A DNA stretch of 6,013 nt, taken from Lachnospiraceae bacterium (lineage in GTDB: Bacteria > Bacillota > Clostridia > Lachnospirales > Lachnospiraceae). Positions 5,047-6,013 of the stretch are shown piece after piece. The stretch's first letter is position 1, and each line of letters begins with the position of its first letter. Made by a program: the position numbers and the translations under genes. The stretch is taken from contig JAFTPY010000039.1 of assembly GCA_017463035.1 (NCBI GenBank), forward strand, positions 1 to 6,013, written 5' to 3'. The notes beneath the pieces are model-generated. The model worked only from the letters and a program-made list of their open reading frames with translations. It did not search any database and was not told where the DNA came from.

Positions 5047-5881
5047 TATCAAAGGATTCTTCCGGCTCTTAAAGCTGTATGCCCGTATGGATTTAATCTG
5101 GCTTTTGCAGGACAAAGCCACCGTACTCCTTGTGGTCATTACGGAAACCTTAAGCAACCTGTCCGGCATGGCGGGAGTACTGCTGCTTGCGATCCGGTTC
5201 GGCGGCGTAGGCGGACTGACCGCCGATGAAATCTTATTTATGCTGGGCTTTTTTGAACTGGCGGACGGCCTCGGCTGGATGCTGTTCGGCAATTACAATG
5301 TCATCCACATCAGCCGCCGCATCGGCAGAGGTCAAGTGGACCATATGCTGATTCAGCCGAGACCGTTATGGATGCAGCTTCTTACGGAAGGCTTTATGCC
5401 TTTTTCCGGCTGTCACGGCGTTCTGATCGGTGTCATCCTCACCTGGATTGCAGTGGCACGACTTAACATCGCACTGTCTCCGATGTGGTTTTTATTATTG
5501 CTTTATTACCTTGTGATTCACATTGTACTACGGCTGTCCCAAAGCTTTCTCTACGGCTCTGCGGCATTTTACAAGCCGGTAGCCTGTGAAGAAATCTCAT
5601 CCATGATTTTGGATATGAACAGCCAGTTGGGGCGGTTCCCGCTGTTCGGCCTGCCGGGATGGCTTGGTACAATTTTACATACCGTACTTCCCATCGGACT
5701 TCTGGCCTATTTTCCGGCACTGGCACTTCTAAAGGACCTGGGAAAACCTACAGAGCTTGCCTTTCCGTTCCTTGTGGCGATGGCATTCTTAACCGCCGCC
5801 CTGATTTGCTTTAAGAAAGGACTTTCACACTATGCAAAATACAGTTGTAACCGATACAAAGAAATGGGACACCGTTGTTAA
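5036..5881 (+). CDS. ABC-2 family exporter permease (COG3694 / PF06182 type)
   Basis: The 281-residue membrane protein is the second permease of the exporter. Hydrophobic segments lie at about 28-54, 64-90, 120-142, 148-172, 203-231 and 241-259. Two features typical of the family are visible: the cytoplasmic ISRRIGRGQVDHMLIQPRPL (92-111), with the G-x-x-D-x-x-L-x-x-P pattern, and the late LPIGLLAYFPALALL (218-232). The ATG at 5036 lies inside the last codons of the first permease and follows AGAAAGGA (5019-5026) by 9 nt, so the start is well supported and translation is probably coupled. The C-terminal tail (SCNRYKEMGHRC) is encoded within a 50-nt overlap with the ATPase gene. It probably forms a heterodimeric channel with the first permease, in roughly equal amounts. 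Confidence 0.88.
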   Translation: MADNIKGFFRLLKLYARMDLIWLLQDKATVLLVVITETLSNLSGMAGVLLLAIRFGGVGGLTADEILFMLGFFELADGLGWMLFGNYNVIHISRRIGRGQVDHMLIQPRPLWMQLLTEGFMPFSGCHGVLIGVILTWIAVARLNIALSPMWFLLLLYYLVIHIVLRLSQSFLYGSAAFYKPVACEEISSMILDMNSQLGRFPLFGLPGWLGTILHTVLPIGLLAYFPALALLKDLGKPTELAFPFLVAMAFLTAALICFKKGLSHYAKYSCNRYKEMGHRC

Positions 5882-6013
5882 TATCGAAGGTGTCACCAAG
5901 TATTTCGACCAGAACCGTCCGGTTTCTTTATTCAAACGTGAGAAGCATCGCATCTACGCCCTGAAGGATGTGTCTTTTACCTTGCAAAAAGGCGAATTCG
6001 CCGCTTACGCAGG
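5832..6013 (+). CDS. ABC exporter ATP-binding protein, N-terminal part (COG4586 type; runs off right edge)
   Basis: Sixty residues are visible from the ATG at 5832, which follows AAGAAAGGA (5813-5821) by 10 nt. The segment has the usual start of an ABC ATPase: VNIEGVTKYF (16-25) as the first strand with the aromatic A-loop region, an insert with basic residues (SLFKREKHRIYAL, about 31-43) that this subfamily shows before the YALKDVSFTL strand, then KGEFAAYAG, which leads directly into where the Walker A P-loop should be. The window ends there, so no catalytic motif can be checked. The insert and the FAAYAG form fit ATPases paired with COG4587/COG3694 permeases. It would power the exporter from the cytoplasm. 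The start overlaps the preceding gene by 50 nt in another frame. Confidence 0.88.
   Translation, partial: MQNTVVTDTKKWDTVVNIEGVTKYFDQNRPVSLFKREKHRIYALKDVSFTLQKGEFAAYA

Overview
The window looks like chromosomal DNA from a Gram-positive anaerobe of the class Clostridia, most likely Lachnospiraceae. This rests on the protein families present (long ECF-type sigma factors, a COG2865-type ATPase remnant, a COG4586/4587/3694-type ABC exporter), on purine-rich AAAGGA/GGGAGAGG ribosome binding sites, and on strong U-tract terminators. It is an inference; no taxonomic marker gene is present.

Layout. Positions 1-4054 read on the minus strand and 4264-6013 on the plus strand. From left to right: (1) the N-terminal part of a sigma-70-family (ECF-type) sigma factor that runs off the left edge (1-319); (2) a complete 554-residue ECF-type sigma factor with a long C-terminal extension (457-2121); (3) a degraded remnant of a COG2865-type ATP-binding/HTH protein, lacking its N-terminal half and split by an in-frame amber codon (2276-3109); (4) a diacylglycerol-kinase-family lipid kinase (3140-4054); (5) a divergent promoter region (4055-4263); (6) an ABC exporter operon of two overlapping ABC-2 permease genes (4264-5046, 5036-5881) and the start of the ATPase gene (5832 to the edge).

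The most interesting part is the control region of the two sigma genes. Each is a single-gene unit, with a terminator before it and no anti-sigma gene beside it within the window. Both carry the same bipartite element, GAACCTTT-N13/14-GACTnnnnAGACG, ending 39-40 nt before the start codon. Each element runs directly into a perfect palindrome (GAAAACGTTTTC or GTAAATCGATTTAC) that would cover the predicted transcription start. The complete sigma protein carries an extra winged-helix-like region and a second wing-like segment in its extension. A plausible but untested model is a family of self-regulating sigma factors, in which the sigma part recognises the GAACC/GACT promoter and the extension, or a separate repressor, reads the palindrome.

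The lipid kinase has its own good sigma-A promoter and transcription probably runs through the pseudogene to the terminator at 2206-2243. The exporter operon has an extended -10 promoter and three similarly spaced AAAGGA ribosome binding sites, with gene overlaps of 11 and 50 nt that suggest translational coupling.
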